Of a stretch of DNA of 32,327 nt, positions 1 to 8,860 are shown one piece after another; the first letter of the stretch is position 1, and each line of letters begins with the position of its first letter. The stretch lies in contig CAJODT010000030.1 in the NCBI GenBank assembly GCA_905233365.1, forward strand, positions 1-32,327. The letters are read 5' to 3'. Made by a program: the position numbers and the translations under genes. The notes under the pieces were generated by a model. It had not been told where the DNA came from and did not search any database. It saw nothing but the letters and a program-made list of their open reading frames with translations. This DNA comes from an uncultured Succiniclasticum sp. (GTDB lineage: Bacteria > Bacillota > Negativicutes > Acidaminococcales > Acidaminococcaceae).

Positions 1-1659
1 GCAACAGTAGCTGCTGCGCCTCCGAAAGCAAAACCGGGAACGGAACGGGAAAAATATCAGACCCTGATTATGAGCCTGCCCAGTTTCCTGACAAAGGAAA
101 TAGAAGATGAAGATACAAATGAATATGAGCAGTTTGAAGAACCGGAAAGCACAAGGAAGGTTATGCCTGTTTCTCCGGAGCAAAAGGAAGGTGAAACCAT
201 AGCTGAAGCTGCTGGCGTTGTTGCAACGGGTGCAGCGGTTACAGCGGGAACAGCAAATAATCTTTCTGAGGCATTGTCCGGTCCGGAACAGCAGTCCTTG
301 TTTTTAGACGAAACAGACCTTGTTGGTGAAATTAAAAAGAATAAAGTTACGAATCCGCAATCAGAGGTTGATGCCGGGCGTGTTGTGACAGATAAGGGAA
401 CACAGGCAGGAACGAATACAGATGTAACAGAGTTTAACAGAGCTTCGGAGACGGTTGATGAACCGGAGATAAAACCGGTTGTTATTCCGGCTGCGGGTAC
501 AGGTAATACCCCGGAACCGGTTGATACCACAGCTGAAGGTACTGCCCCCTGGGTAATACTGCCAATGACCGGGACGGCTGAAGAAAAACCTGTTGTTGCT
601 GCAACAGGACAGAATGAAAATTTGAAAACAGTGGAACCTGAGCCGGAGAGGAATTATAAAAAACCGAAGAGAAAATCAGGCTTTTTAGGTAAAATGCTGG
701 CAGTTGTAGTATTGCTGTTCCTTTTGATAGCAGGAGGGGCCTACTATTTCTTCAGTTCTTCCAAACCGGATATTATTGTAGCAGATGTAAACGGGAAGAC
801 CGTTGCGGAAGCCCAGAAGGCTTTAGAGGCTCAGGGCTTTAAGGTTGAAATTGAAAACAAGGTTGATCCCAGTGTCAAACCGGGGATGGTCTTGCGTATG
901 GATCCGGTCGCCGGCATCAAGCGGAAAGAAGGAGCGACCATTACCTTGGTTGTTTCCGGCAGTGAAAAGATGATACCAGTACCCAAAGTAGTGGGACTAA
1001 AACAGGATCAGGCTGAAAAACTGTTGTCGGATAAGAACCTGCGTATTGAAAAGATTGAGTATAAATGGGACAAAGATAAACCGGAAGGTATTATTTTAAG
1101 CCAATCGCCGGTAGAAAAAAGCCAGTTGAGCGAAAATGGCGCCGTGGACATCATTATTAATAAAAAAGAAGAAAAGAATGTGGCAGTACCGGACCTGAAA
1201 GGCCTGACCCTGGCGGAAGCGAGAAACAAACTGAAAGAATTAAGGCTGAACGTAGACATAAGAGAGGAAGACAGCGACAAGAATAAGGATACGGTACTCG
1301 GGATGTCCCCTGATGCCAACGAAACGATAACGGAAGGTTCAACCGTTGTTCTGCTGGTATCCAATGCCAAAAAGAAAATGCCTTTCCCGGCTACGCCTGA
1401 AGGTATCAACAATAACAGCGGAAAAAGCAATGGCAGTGTGACCGTAAGCAAGACCACAGGAACCCGTTATGCGGAATTTGTGGTTCCCGGAACCGGGACG
1501 CATATGGTTCAAATCGTTTCAAGCAACGGCAGGTCGCAGAAAGTGGAAGTGTCCGGATCCTATAACGGCGGTGTGCGCCTGCGTACCAGGGTGGACAGCG
1601 ATGTGCAGCGTGTCGGGTTCTATGTGGACCACAGGCTGGTAGAGGAGAAAAGTTGGTAA
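1..1659 (+). CDS. Serine/threonine protein kinase C-terminal part (TM segment plus three PASTA domains), 5' truncated by window edge
   Basis: Frame is open from base 1. Long low-complexity Thr/Glu/Ala-rich juxtamembrane region, basic stretch KKPKRK, TM helix (LAVVVLLFLLIAGGAYYFF), then three PASTA-like units (VADVNGKTVAEAQKALEAQGFKV..., VPKVVGLKQDQAEKLL..., VPDLKGLTLAEARNKL...). Followed by rsgA and rpe as in the conserved prkC-rsgA-rpe order. Confidence 0.88.
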   Translation, partial: ATVAAAPPKAKPGTEREKYQTLIMSLPSFLTKEIEDEDTNEYEQFEEPESTRKVMPVSPEQKEGETIAEAAGVVATGAAVTAGTANNLSEALSGPEQQSLFLDETDLVGEIKKNKVTNPQSEVDAGRVVTDKGTQAGTNTDVTEFNRASETVDEPEIKPVVIPAAGTGNTPEPVDTTAEGTAPWVILPMTGTAEEKPVVAATGQNENLKTVEPEPERNYKKPKRKSGFLGKMLAVVVLLFLLIAGGAYYFFSSSKPDIIVADVNGKTVAEAQKALEAQGFKVEIENKVDPSVKPGMVLRMDPVAGIKRKEGATITLVVSGSEKMIPVPKVVGLKQDQAEKLLSDKNLRIEKIEYKWDKDKPEGIILSQSPVEKSQLSENGAVDIIINKKEEKNVAVPDLKGLTLAEARNKLKELRLNVDIREEDSDKNKDTVLGMSPDANETITEGSTVVLLVSNAKKKMPFPATPEGINNNSGKSNGSVTVSKTTGTRYAEFVVPGTGTHMVQIVSSNGRSQKVEVSGSYNGGVRLRTRVDSDVQRVGFYVDHRLVEEKSW

Positions 1660-2540
1660 AATCAGGATTGGTGGTGCGGTCTTACAGCGGGTACTATTAT
1701 GTAGATTGTGATGGCACTCTGATAACCTGCAAGGTCAAAGGCCACATGAAACAAAAAAGGTTCTCGTTGTGTACCGGTGACCGGGTGCAGCTGGAAGTAA
1801 ATCCGGATCAGGCGGACGAGGGAATGATCACGGCCGTGCTGCCCCGCAGTAATTACTTGGACAGACCCACTGTTGCAAACCTTGATTTGCTGGTGATTAC
1901 ACTGGCACTGGTGCATCCTGATTTCAGCTTCCTGATTATGGATAAGCTGCTGATCCTGGCGGAAGCTGCAAAGGTTCATTTATTGATAGTTCTGACCAAA
2001 GCGGATCTTGCAACGGAAGAACAAAGTGAAGCCATTGCAGCGGTGTACCGGAACATCGGGTATGAAGCGTTTGTAATCTCTTCCAAAACCGGCCAGGGAA
2101 TTGACGCATTGCGCCAGCGCCTGGCAGGAAAGGTCACAGCGTTCGGCGGACCCAGCGGCGTAGGCAAGTCCTCCGCACTGAATGCTATCCAACCCGGCGT
2201 CCTGCGGACCACGGGGGAGATAAGCAGCAAGATCAGCAGAGGAAAACACACGACCCGTTATACGGAACTCGTTCCTTTTAACGGCGGCTATCTGGCAGAT
2301 ACGCCGGGTTTCGGCAACGTCCTGATGGAGAATCTGGAACCGGAAGCATTGCCTGCCTGTTTTCCTGAGTTTAAGAAATATGAAAAAAAATGCAAGTTCT
2401 CGCCCTGCAGCCACACCCATGAACCGGTCTGCGGTGTCAAGGATGCGGTGAAAGAAAACCTGATTGCTCCTTCCCGGTATGAGTCATATTTGTCAATACT
2501 GGAAGAATTAAAAGAGAATAAAGCGAGGAACCGAAGATGA
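1653..2540 (+). CDS. rsgA: Ribosome small subunit-dependent GTPase A (circularly permuted GTPase)
   Basis: Motif order TKAD - GPSGVGKSS - DTPGF and a C-terminal Cys/His zinc site (CKFSPCSHTHEPVCGV). TTG start overlaps the kinase stop. Confidence 0.95.
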   Translation: MVKSGLVVRSYSGYYYVDCDGTLITCKVKGHMKQKRFSLCTGDRVQLEVNPDQADEGMITAVLPRSNYLDRPTVANLDLLVITLALVHPDFSFLIMDKLLILAEAAKVHLLIVLTKADLATEEQSEAIAAVYRNIGYEAFVISSKTGQGIDALRQRLAGKVTAFGGPSGVGKSSALNAIQPGVLRTTGEISSKISRGKHTTRYTELVPFNGGYLADTPGFGNVLMENLEPEALPACFPEFKKYEKKCKFSPCSHTHEPVCGVKDAVKENLIAPSRYESYLSILEELKENKARNRR

Positions 2541-3181
2541 TCAAAATAGCTCCGTCCATATTATCGGCAGATTTTTCCTGTCTGGGAGAGGAGATCCGGA
2601 AAATTGAAAAGGCTGGCGCCGACTGGGTACATATCGATGTGATGGACGGCAACTTTGTGCCGAATCTGACCTTTGGCGCGCCTGTGGTCAAAAAGATCAG
2701 GAAGGTCACAAAGATGTTTTTTGACTGCCACCTGATGGTTGACCATCCGGAAACATATATCGATGATTTTGTCGCTGCCGGGGCAGACCAGATCGTGGTG
2801 CATGGGGAAGCTACGAAGCATTTGCACCGTTGCATTCAGGCAATCCATGCCAAAGGGATCAAAGCCGGCGTGGCATTGAATCCGGCCAGTTCCTTATCTT
2901 TAATTGAAGAGATTTTGCCCGATGTGGATATGTTGCTGCTGATGACTGTGAATCCGGGCTTTGGCGGGCAGCAGTTCATTTCGGAAGTGCTGCCGAAGAT
3001 CTGCAGACTGCGCCGGATGCTGGATTTGGCCGGTTTGCGTACCGACATTGAGGTAGACGGCGGCATTAATGCTGAAACGGCCAGGCAGGTGGTGGGCGCC
3101 GGGGCCAACGTTCTGGTTGCGGGTTCGTATGTGTATGGGGCCAAAGATGTGAAGGCGGCCATCAAGAGCCTGCGGGATTGA
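2537..3181 (+). CDS. rpe: Ribulose-phosphate 3-epimerase
   Basis: MIKIAPSILSADFSCLGEEI, HIDVMDGNFVPNLTFG, MTVNPGFGGQQFI, EVDGGINAETA are family signatures. 4-nt overlap with rsgA. Confidence 0.97.
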   Translation: MIKIAPSILSADFSCLGEEIRKIEKAGADWVHIDVMDGNFVPNLTFGAPVVKKIRKVTKMFFDCHLMVDHPETYIDDFVAAGADQIVVHGEATKHLHRCIQAIHAKGIKAGVALNPASSLSLIEEILPDVDMLLLMTVNPGFGGQQFISEVLPKICRLRRMLDLAGLRTDIEVDGGINAETARQVVGAGANVLVAGSYVYGAKDVKAAIKSLRD

Positions 3182-3220
3182 CAGTTGTGTAATTTCATAT
3201 TAAACTATATAGCGAAAACA

Positions 3221-3372
3221 GTCTTTGGGGCAGGGTGAATGGGCCTGACAGAGCAGGCGCATAATTCCCAACCGGCGGTACAGTCCGCGAGCCGACAGCG
3301 CCATAGCGCGCCGACGCACGATCCGGTGTGATTCCGGAACCGACAGTATAGTCTGGATGAGAAAAGACGTGT
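3221..3372 (+). promoter_or_regulatory. FMN riboswitch (RFN element) aptamer
   Basis: Conserved segments gtctttggggcagggtgaa ... ttcccaaccggcggta ... cagtccgcgagcc ... gattccggaaccgacagtatagtctggatgagaaaagac, directly upstream of the rib genes. Confidence 0.95.
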
Positions 3373-3389
3373 ATGGGAGAACTATCTTG

Positions 3390-3427
3390 CCATAGGAAAT
3401 GCCTCTGGACGTTTCCTATGGTTTTTT
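3390..3427 (+). terminator. Intrinsic terminator forming the riboswitch expression platform
   Basis: Perfect 10-bp stem CCATAGGAAA / TTTCCTATGG followed by TTTTTT, between the aptamer and ribD. Confidence 0.92.
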
Positions 3428-3444
3428 ATTTTGGAGATAAGATT

Positions 3445-4560
3445 ATGCCTGACTTTGAGTTTTATATGCGGCGTGCTCTGGAGCTGGCCAAAAAGGCGGA
3501 AGGCTGTACCAGTCCCAATCCCATGGTGGGCTGTGTGATTACGGATGCAGAAGGCAATATAGTGGGGGAAGGCTGGCATCACAAGGCCGGGACGCCTCAT
3601 GCGGAGGTCAACGCCATTGCGGACATGAACGCAAAGCAGGCGCAGGGACACACCGCTTTTGTTACGCTGGAACCCTGTTCCCACTGGGGACGGACCGGTC
3701 CCTGCTGTGAAGCGCTGATTAAAGCCGGGATCAAGCGGGTAGTGGCGGCCATGGAGGACCCCAATCCCAAAGTGGCAGGCAATGGTTTTCGCCGTTTACA
3801 GGAAGCCGGCGTGGAAGTCATCGTTGGCGTCTGTGAAAACGAAGCCAGACGGTTAAACGAACACTTTTTGCTGTGGGTCACCCAAAAGCGTCCTTTTGTC
3901 AGTCTGAAGTTTGCGGAGACATTGGACGGCAAGCTGGCTACCGCTTCCAGGGATTCCCATTTTATCACCGGGCAGGAGGCCCATGTGTACAGCCATTATT
4001 TGCGTAAAACTCATGATGCTATATTAGTGGGAATCGGAACGGTACTGGACGATGACCCGGAGCTGACCACAAGGCTGGTGGAAGGAAAGAATCCCATCCG
4101 CATCGTGCTGGACAGCAGGGCGCGGATTCCTCTCACTGCAAAGGTGCTACAGGGGGAAGCAAAGACGTTGCTGGTTACCGGTCCGGAAGCTGATGCAGAA
4201 AAATGCAATACACTGCGGCGTCTGAATAATGTGGAAGTACTCACTCTTCCCTGTGAGGATGGTAAAATTTCCATTCCTGCGCTGCTGCAAACTTTGTATG
4301 AACATGAAATCACTTCTGTTCTGGTGGAAGGAGGCAGCGAAGTGCTGGGTTCTTTCCTTGACGCCGGAATGGCAGACAGGGTGTATGCGTTCATTGCGCC
4401 CAAACTGGTGGGCGGCAAAAACGCCCTTCCTTCGATTGGCGGAAGAGGGATTGGTGTAATGTCACGCTGCGCTTCTGTAATGGAACCGGAGCTGATGACA
4501 CTGGGAAAGGACTGGCTTATCACCGGCAGGGTGACCTTCAGTGGAGAAGGGAAGGTTTAA
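3445..4560 (+). CDS. ribD: Bifunctional diaminohydroxyphosphoribosylaminopyrimidine deaminase / 5-amino-6-(5-phosphoribosylamino)uracil reductase
   Basis: Deaminase motif HAEVNAI...TLEPCSHWGRTGPC and reductase domain. Start at ATG 3445 with an upstream GGAG. The longer ORF start at 3373 would translate through the riboswitch terminator. Confidence 0.95.
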   Translation: MPDFEFYMRRALELAKKAEGCTSPNPMVGCVITDAEGNIVGEGWHHKAGTPHAEVNAIADMNAKQAQGHTAFVTLEPCSHWGRTGPCCEALIKAGIKRVVAAMEDPNPKVAGNGFRRLQEAGVEVIVGVCENEARRLNEHFLLWVTQKRPFVSLKFAETLDGKLATASRDSHFITGQEAHVYSHYLRKTHDAILVGIGTVLDDDPELTTRLVEGKNPIRIVLDSRARIPLTAKVLQGEAKTLLVTGPEADAEKCNTLRRLNNVEVLTLPCEDGKISIPALLQTLYEHEITSVLVEGGSEVLGSFLDAGMADRVYAFIAPKLVGGKNALPSIGGRGIGVMSRCASVMEPELMTLGKDWLITGRVTFSGEGKV

Positions 4561-4562
4561 CG

Positions 4563-5258
4563 ATGTTCACAGGATTGATTGCCGAACTTGGCACAGTGGA
4601 AAGAATGGCAGAAGGGAGCACCACCTGTCAGCTGACCGTCCGTGCCCGGAAGATATTGCCCGGCGTGAAGATTGGGGACAGCATAGCTGTAAACGGCGTG
4701 TGTTTAACAGTGGTGCATTTCCGGGGCGACACCTTCACGGCGGATGTGATGCCGGAAACGGTACGCCGGACTACATTGCACCTGCTGCAGCCGGGGGATA
4801 AGGTGAATCTGGAAAAAGCGCTGCGTCCCATGGACGGGTTGGACGGACACATTGTGCAGGGCCATGTGGAGGGCGTCGGTACCATTCAGCAAATTGTGCC
4901 GGAAGGCAATGCCCTGCTGTACCGGATCCAAACGCCCCGGGAACTGCTGCCCTATATTGTGGAGAAAGGCTCCATCGCTGTGGACGGTATCAGCCTCACC
5001 GTGACAGAGACAGACAACACAGGATTTGGCGTGTCTCTGATCCCTCATACGGCAAAGATGACAACGTTGGGTTATAAAAACGTGGGTGATGCAGTCAATC
5101 TGGAAACGGACATTCTGGCTCGGTATGTGGAAAAGATGCTGGGTTTTCATAAAAGAGAAAAGGGCATTAACGAGCAACAAACAACACGTGCTGGTGAGAA
5201 GTCTGATTCAGATATAGCATTAACAGAAGAGTTTTTGTTGAAACATGGGTTTAAATGA
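4563..5258 (+). CDS. ribE: Riboflavin synthase alpha subunit
   Basis: MFTGLIAELGTV start, duplicated lumazine-binding domains (GDSIAVNGVCLTV / GSIAVDGISLTV). C-terminal tail of about 35 residues beyond the core. Confidence 0.95.
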   Translation: MFTGLIAELGTVERMAEGSTTCQLTVRARKILPGVKIGDSIAVNGVCLTVVHFRGDTFTADVMPETVRRTTLHLLQPGDKVNLEKALRPMDGLDGHIVQGHVEGVGTIQQIVPEGNALLYRIQTPRELLPYIVEKGSIAVDGISLTVTETDNTGFGVSLIPHTAKMTTLGYKNVGDAVNLETDILARYVEKMLGFHKREKGINEQQTTRAGEKSDSDIALTEEFLLKHGFK

Positions 5259-5264
5259 TTTCCA

Positions 5265-5413
5265 TTAAGGAAACACTGATTAATTCGTCTGCACGCTGAC
5301 CGGTGCTTTTTGTGACGACTGCGCAGCTACGGCTGCGCCTTCGGGCCATTTCCTTGTCAGTCGCAAAAAGTCCTCGGTCTTCGCACAAACTCATTTAATC
5401 AGCGTCTCCTTAA
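5265..5413. repeat. MITE-like palindromic element, full-length copy A
   Basis: Ends TTAAGGAAACACTGATTAA and TTAATCAGCGTCTCCTTAA are inverted repeats (17/19). Internal inverted segments (cggtgctttttgtgac / gtcgcaaaaagtcctcgg; gcgcagc-tacg-gctgcgc). Same sequence in opposite orientation at 31914-32075. Confidence 0.85.
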
Positions 5414-5433
5414 AGGCGGAATGGAGAAAAAGG

Positions 5434-6666
5434 ATGAAGGATTTTACGTTCAATACTATTGAAGAAGCTATCGCTGCCGTTAAGGCAGGAAAGATGGTAC
5501 TGGTAACCGATGACGAAGACCGGGAAAACGAAGGCGATCTTGTCATGGCGGCTGAGTTCTGTACCGGGGAGTCCATCAATTTTATGGCCAAAGAAGCCCG
5601 GGGACTGATCTGTATGCCCGCAGATGCGGAAATTATGGACAAGCTGCAGTTCGGGGCCATGGTTTCCCATAACACGGATAACCATGAAACTGCTTTTTCC
5701 GTTTCCATCGACCATGTAGATACCACTACAGGTATTTCGGCTTACGAACGGGCCTACACCATGAAGAAAGTTACGGAACCCGGCGCCCAGGCCATGGATT
5801 TCCGGCGGCCGGGCCATGTGTTCCCCCTGCGCAGTCGCAAAGGCGGCGTGCTGGTACGTACCGGTCATACGGAAACCACAACGGATCTGTGCAGGCTGGC
5901 AGGTCTGACACCGGTTGGCATCTGCTGCGAGATCATGGATGAAGACGGTTACATGATGCGCACGCCCCAGCTAATAGAATTTGCGAAAAAACACAATCTT
6001 GTTTTTATTACGGTGGCATCGCTGGTGGCATACCGCAAGCAGCATGAAAAGATGGTGCACCGGGTGGCGGAGGCAAAGCTGCCTTCCAAGTTCGGCACCT
6101 TTAAAATCATCGCTTACGAAAACGATCTGGATGACTTGTGCCATATTGCGCTGGTGAAGGGTGAGGTTGCAGGGAAGAAGGATGTGATGGTGCGGGTCCA
6201 TTCGGAATGCCTAACGGGAGATGCCTTTGGCAGTCTGCGCTGCGACTGCGGAGACCAGCTTGCTTCCGCCCTGCGCATGATTGAAAAAGAAGGCTGCGGC
6301 GTTGTAGTTTATATGCGCCAGGAAGGACGGGGCATCGGACTGGCCAACAAGATCCGTGCCTATGCATTGCAGGACCAGGGCCTGGATACGGTGGAAGCTA
6401 ATGTGCGTCTGGGTTTTGCGCCAGATCTTCGTGATTACGGCATGGGCGCCCAGATTCTGTCGGACCTGGGTCTCACCAGTGTTCGGCTCATCACCAACAA
6501 CCCGGCAAAACGGGCCGGCCTTTCCGGCTACGGCATTACGGTTACGGGCCGGGTTCCCATAGAGATCAAGCCCAATGAGTACAATGAGTTTTATCTGGAA
6601 ACCAAAGAAAACAAGATGGGGCATGAGCTTTCGGAGCTGCATCTGGGTTGCGGTTGTAAAAAGTAA
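5434..6666 (+). CDS. ribBA: Bifunctional 3,4-dihydroxy-2-butanone-4-phosphate synthase / GTP cyclohydrolase II
   Basis: DHBP synthase motif [18 protein letters not shown] and GTP cyclohydrolase II motifs [35 protein letters not shown]. Confidence 0.97.
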   Translation: MKDFTFNTIEEAIAAVKAGKMVLVTDDEDRENEGDLVMAAEFCTGESINFMAKEARGLICMPADAEIMDKLQFGAMVSHNTDNHETAFSVSIDHVDTTTGISAYERAYTMKKVTEPGAQAMDFRRPGHVFPLRSRKGGVLVRTGHTETTTDLCRLAGLTPVGICCEIMDEDGYMMRTPQLIEFAKKHNLVFITVASLVAYRKQHEKMVHRVAEAKLPSKFGTFKIIAYENDLDDLCHIALVKGEVAGKKDVMVRVHSECLTGDAFGSLRCDCGDQLASALRMIEKEGCGVVVYMRQEGRGIGLANKIRAYALQDQGLDTVEANVRLGFAPDLRDYGMGAQILSDLGLTSVRLITNNPAKRAGLSGYGITVTGRVPIEIKPNEYNEFYLETKENKMGHELSELHLGCGCKK

Positions 6667-6689
6667 ATTAAATATATAGGAGGCAGAAA

Positions 6690-7151
6690 ATGAAAACGAT
6701 TGAAGGTATGTTGTTGGCAAAAGGATTAAAGCTGGCTATCGTTGTATCCCGTTTTAACGAGTTTATTACCAGCAAGCTGCTGGGCGGCGCGGAAGACGCC
6801 ATCCGCCGAACGGGCGGCAACACCGATGATGTGGTGCTGGTCTGGGTGCCGGGCGCGTATGAGATTCCTCTGGCTGCACAGAAGCTGGCGGAAAGCGGCA
6901 AGTTTGATGCCGTGATTGCTTTGGGGGCCGTCATCAGGGGTTCCACTCCCCATTTTGATTATGTCTGCGCGGAAGCGGCAAAGGGCGTTGCTCAGGCTTC
7001 CATGAAGACAGGTGTGCCGGTTGCTTTTGGCATCTTGACAACAGAAAATATCCAGCAGGCTGTGGAACGGGCCGGAACCAAGGCAGGCAACAAAGGATAC
7101 GACGCAGCCATGAGCGCTATCGAAATGGCCAACCTGTTCAAAAAACTGTAA
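6690..7151 (+). CDS. ribH: 6,7-dimethyl-8-ribityllumazine synthase
   Basis: [58 protein letters not shown] upstream. Confidence 0.97.
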   Translation: MKTIEGMLLAKGLKLAIVVSRFNEFITSKLLGGAEDAIRRTGGNTDDVVLVWVPGAYEIPLAAQKLAESGKFDAVIALGAVIRGSTPHFDYVCAEAAKGVAQASMKTGVPVAFGILTTENIQQAVERAGTKAGNKGYDAAMSAIEMANLFKKL

Positions 7152-7169
7152 TTATGACAAGGATGTATC

Positions 7170-8123
7170 ATGGAAGAACATAAAGAGAATACGCTTGATA
7201 AAAATAGTGTAGTTAATAATTCAGTGAAACCTGAAAGCGCCAAAGCAAAATTTACCGGTGAGGCAGATATCCTGACCCGGGCCACCGTGGGGGACGCACG
7301 CATTTACGTAGCGCGTACCACTCGTCTGGTTCGCAAGTTATCTCTTCGGCACAATCTTTCCCACCTGGCTACCGCGGCACTGGGACGTACCGTGACCGGC
7401 GCGCTGCTGCTGGCTGCCACCATGAAGAATGAGGAAGGGGTTGGCATAAAGGTTACCGGTGACGGACCGATTGGAGGCATCACAGGGGAAGCCCAGGGAG
7501 GCATCGCCCGGGGCTATGTAGGTAATCCGGATGTGTATCTGCCGCCAAAAAACGGTCATCTGGATGTGGGTGGCGCTGTTGGCAACGGTACGATTTCCGT
7601 GACCCGATACACAGCCGGTGCCAAGCCCTTTACGGGAACCGCGGAGCTGGTGGACGGTGAAATCGCAGACGACCTGACCAAATACCTCTATACTTCCGAA
7701 CAGACGTCCTCGTCCGTAGGTCTGGGCGTGCTTGTGGATGAAAAGGGCGACGTGCAGGCGGCCGGGGGTTGGTTCATCCAGGCGCTGCCCAACTGCAGCG
7801 AGGAAACGCTGGATAAGCTGGATAAAAATGTCAGGAATACACCCTATGTTTCCAGTCTCATCGACATGGGCTTTACGCCGGAGCGGATCATCCGGATGCT
7901 GGGCAAGGATATGGAAGTAGAAATACTGGACAGCTATCCGCTGCACTTTGGCTGCCGCTGCAGCCGGGAACGGGTGGAAGGCGTTCTGAAGACCCTGCCC
8001 CAAAAGGAACTGAACCAGCTGGCTGAAGATGAAAAGACGGAGATAACCTGCCCGTACTGCAATGCCAGATATGAGTTTTCCCGGGAAGAAATGAAACAGT
8101 TGGCACAAAAAGCTAAAAAATAA
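7170..8123 (+). CDS. hslO: Redox-regulated chaperone Hsp33
   Basis: Hsp33 fold signatures and C-terminal Zn ligands CRC...CPYC (FGCRCSRERVEGVL... ITCPYCNARYEFS). Confidence 0.95.
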   Translation: MEEHKENTLDKNSVVNNSVKPESAKAKFTGEADILTRATVGDARIYVARTTRLVRKLSLRHNLSHLATAALGRTVTGALLLAATMKNEEGVGIKVTGDGPIGGITGEAQGGIARGYVGNPDVYLPPKNGHLDVGGAVGNGTISVTRYTAGAKPFTGTAELVDGEIADDLTKYLYTSEQTSSSVGLGVLVDEKGDVQAAGGWFIQALPNCSEETLDKLDKNVRNTPYVSSLIDMGFTPERIIRMLGKDMEVEILDSYPLHFGCRCSRERVEGVLKTLPQKELNQLAEDEKTEITCPYCNARYEFSREEMKQLAQKAKK

Positions 8124-8217
8124 TTTAGATTAATATTTTTTAATGATTTTTTGTTTACATTTTACCGGTTTTTGTTTATTCTTAATCTTATAAAGAAAAA
8201 GGAAAGAAGGGTGAATC

Positions 8218-8631
8218 ATGCTGAATCAGATTTCATTGTTTGCCGCCAATACCAAAGGCGCGTTAAGTAAAATTACGGGAGTGCTGGCTAAATCGGATGT
8301 TAACATTTACACCATGCTGGCTACCGACAGTGCGGAGTTCGGCATCGTCCGGCTGATCGTGGACAAATCGGAGGAGGCCAAGGCTGCGCTGGAAGACGCG
8401 GGTTATCAGTGCCGTCTGGATAAGGTCATCGCCATTGACATGGCTTCGGACAAGCCGGGCACTCTGAACCATATCCTGTCCGACCTGCAGAACGCCAATG
8501 TGATGATCCGTTACCTGTACATTTCCTTTGACCGCAGCGACAGCACGCCCATTGCGGTGTTCAGTACCGACGAGCCGGAAACGGAAACCTTCCTGCGTGG
8601 GAAAGGCTACAGACTGCTGGACAGATTTTAA
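8218..8631 (+). CDS. Tandem ACT-domain amino-acid-binding protein
   Basis: 137 aa with two ACT-like repeats (ISLFAANTKGALSKITGVLAKSDVNIYTM; AIDMASDKPGTLNHILSDLQNANVMIRYLY). Confidence 0.8.
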   Translation: MLNQISLFAANTKGALSKITGVLAKSDVNIYTMLATDSAEFGIVRLIVDKSEEAKAALEDAGYQCRLDKVIAIDMASDKPGTLNHILSDLQNANVMIRYLYISFDRSDSTPIAVFSTDEPETETFLRGKGYRLLDRF

Positions 8632-8662
8632 TTTTTTGGTGTGAATGATTAGGTAACAAAGC

Positions 8663-8845
8663 AAAAAGCGCGCGTGCAAAGATTGAGCAAAACGTCGGGG
8701 GCGTTTGCGTCAATTCCATGAGGCGAAATGTGCCGTTGCGGCAAGGCTGTTTGAGGGCGAAGCCCGAGTTCCGCAGCCACAGGCACATGAGTCCATAGAA
8801 TAGCAAACACGTACGGTTTTGCGAAACTTTGCACGCGTGCTTTTT
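8663..8845. repeat. 183-bp imperfect palindrome (MITE- or REP-like, or a large bidirectional hairpin)
   Basis: Termini AAAAAGCGCGCGTGCAAAG / CTTTGCACGCGTGCTTTTT (18/19 inverted). Internal pairing continues to the centre (GCAAAAC / GTTTTGC, ATGTGCC / GGCACAT, GGGC-gaa-GCCC). Confidence 0.8.
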
Positions 8846-8860
8846 ACTTTTTCTTTTTAC

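Noticed and set aside
7338-8108. 256-aa minus-strand ORF opposite hslO
   Set aside because: Shadow ORF antisense to a clear Hsp33 gene; His/Gln-rich composition, no recognisable motif.
8561-8834. Short minus-strand ORFs (81 and 61 aa) near 8.7 kb
   Set aside because: Lie inside the large palindrome; more likely translation of a repeat than real genes.
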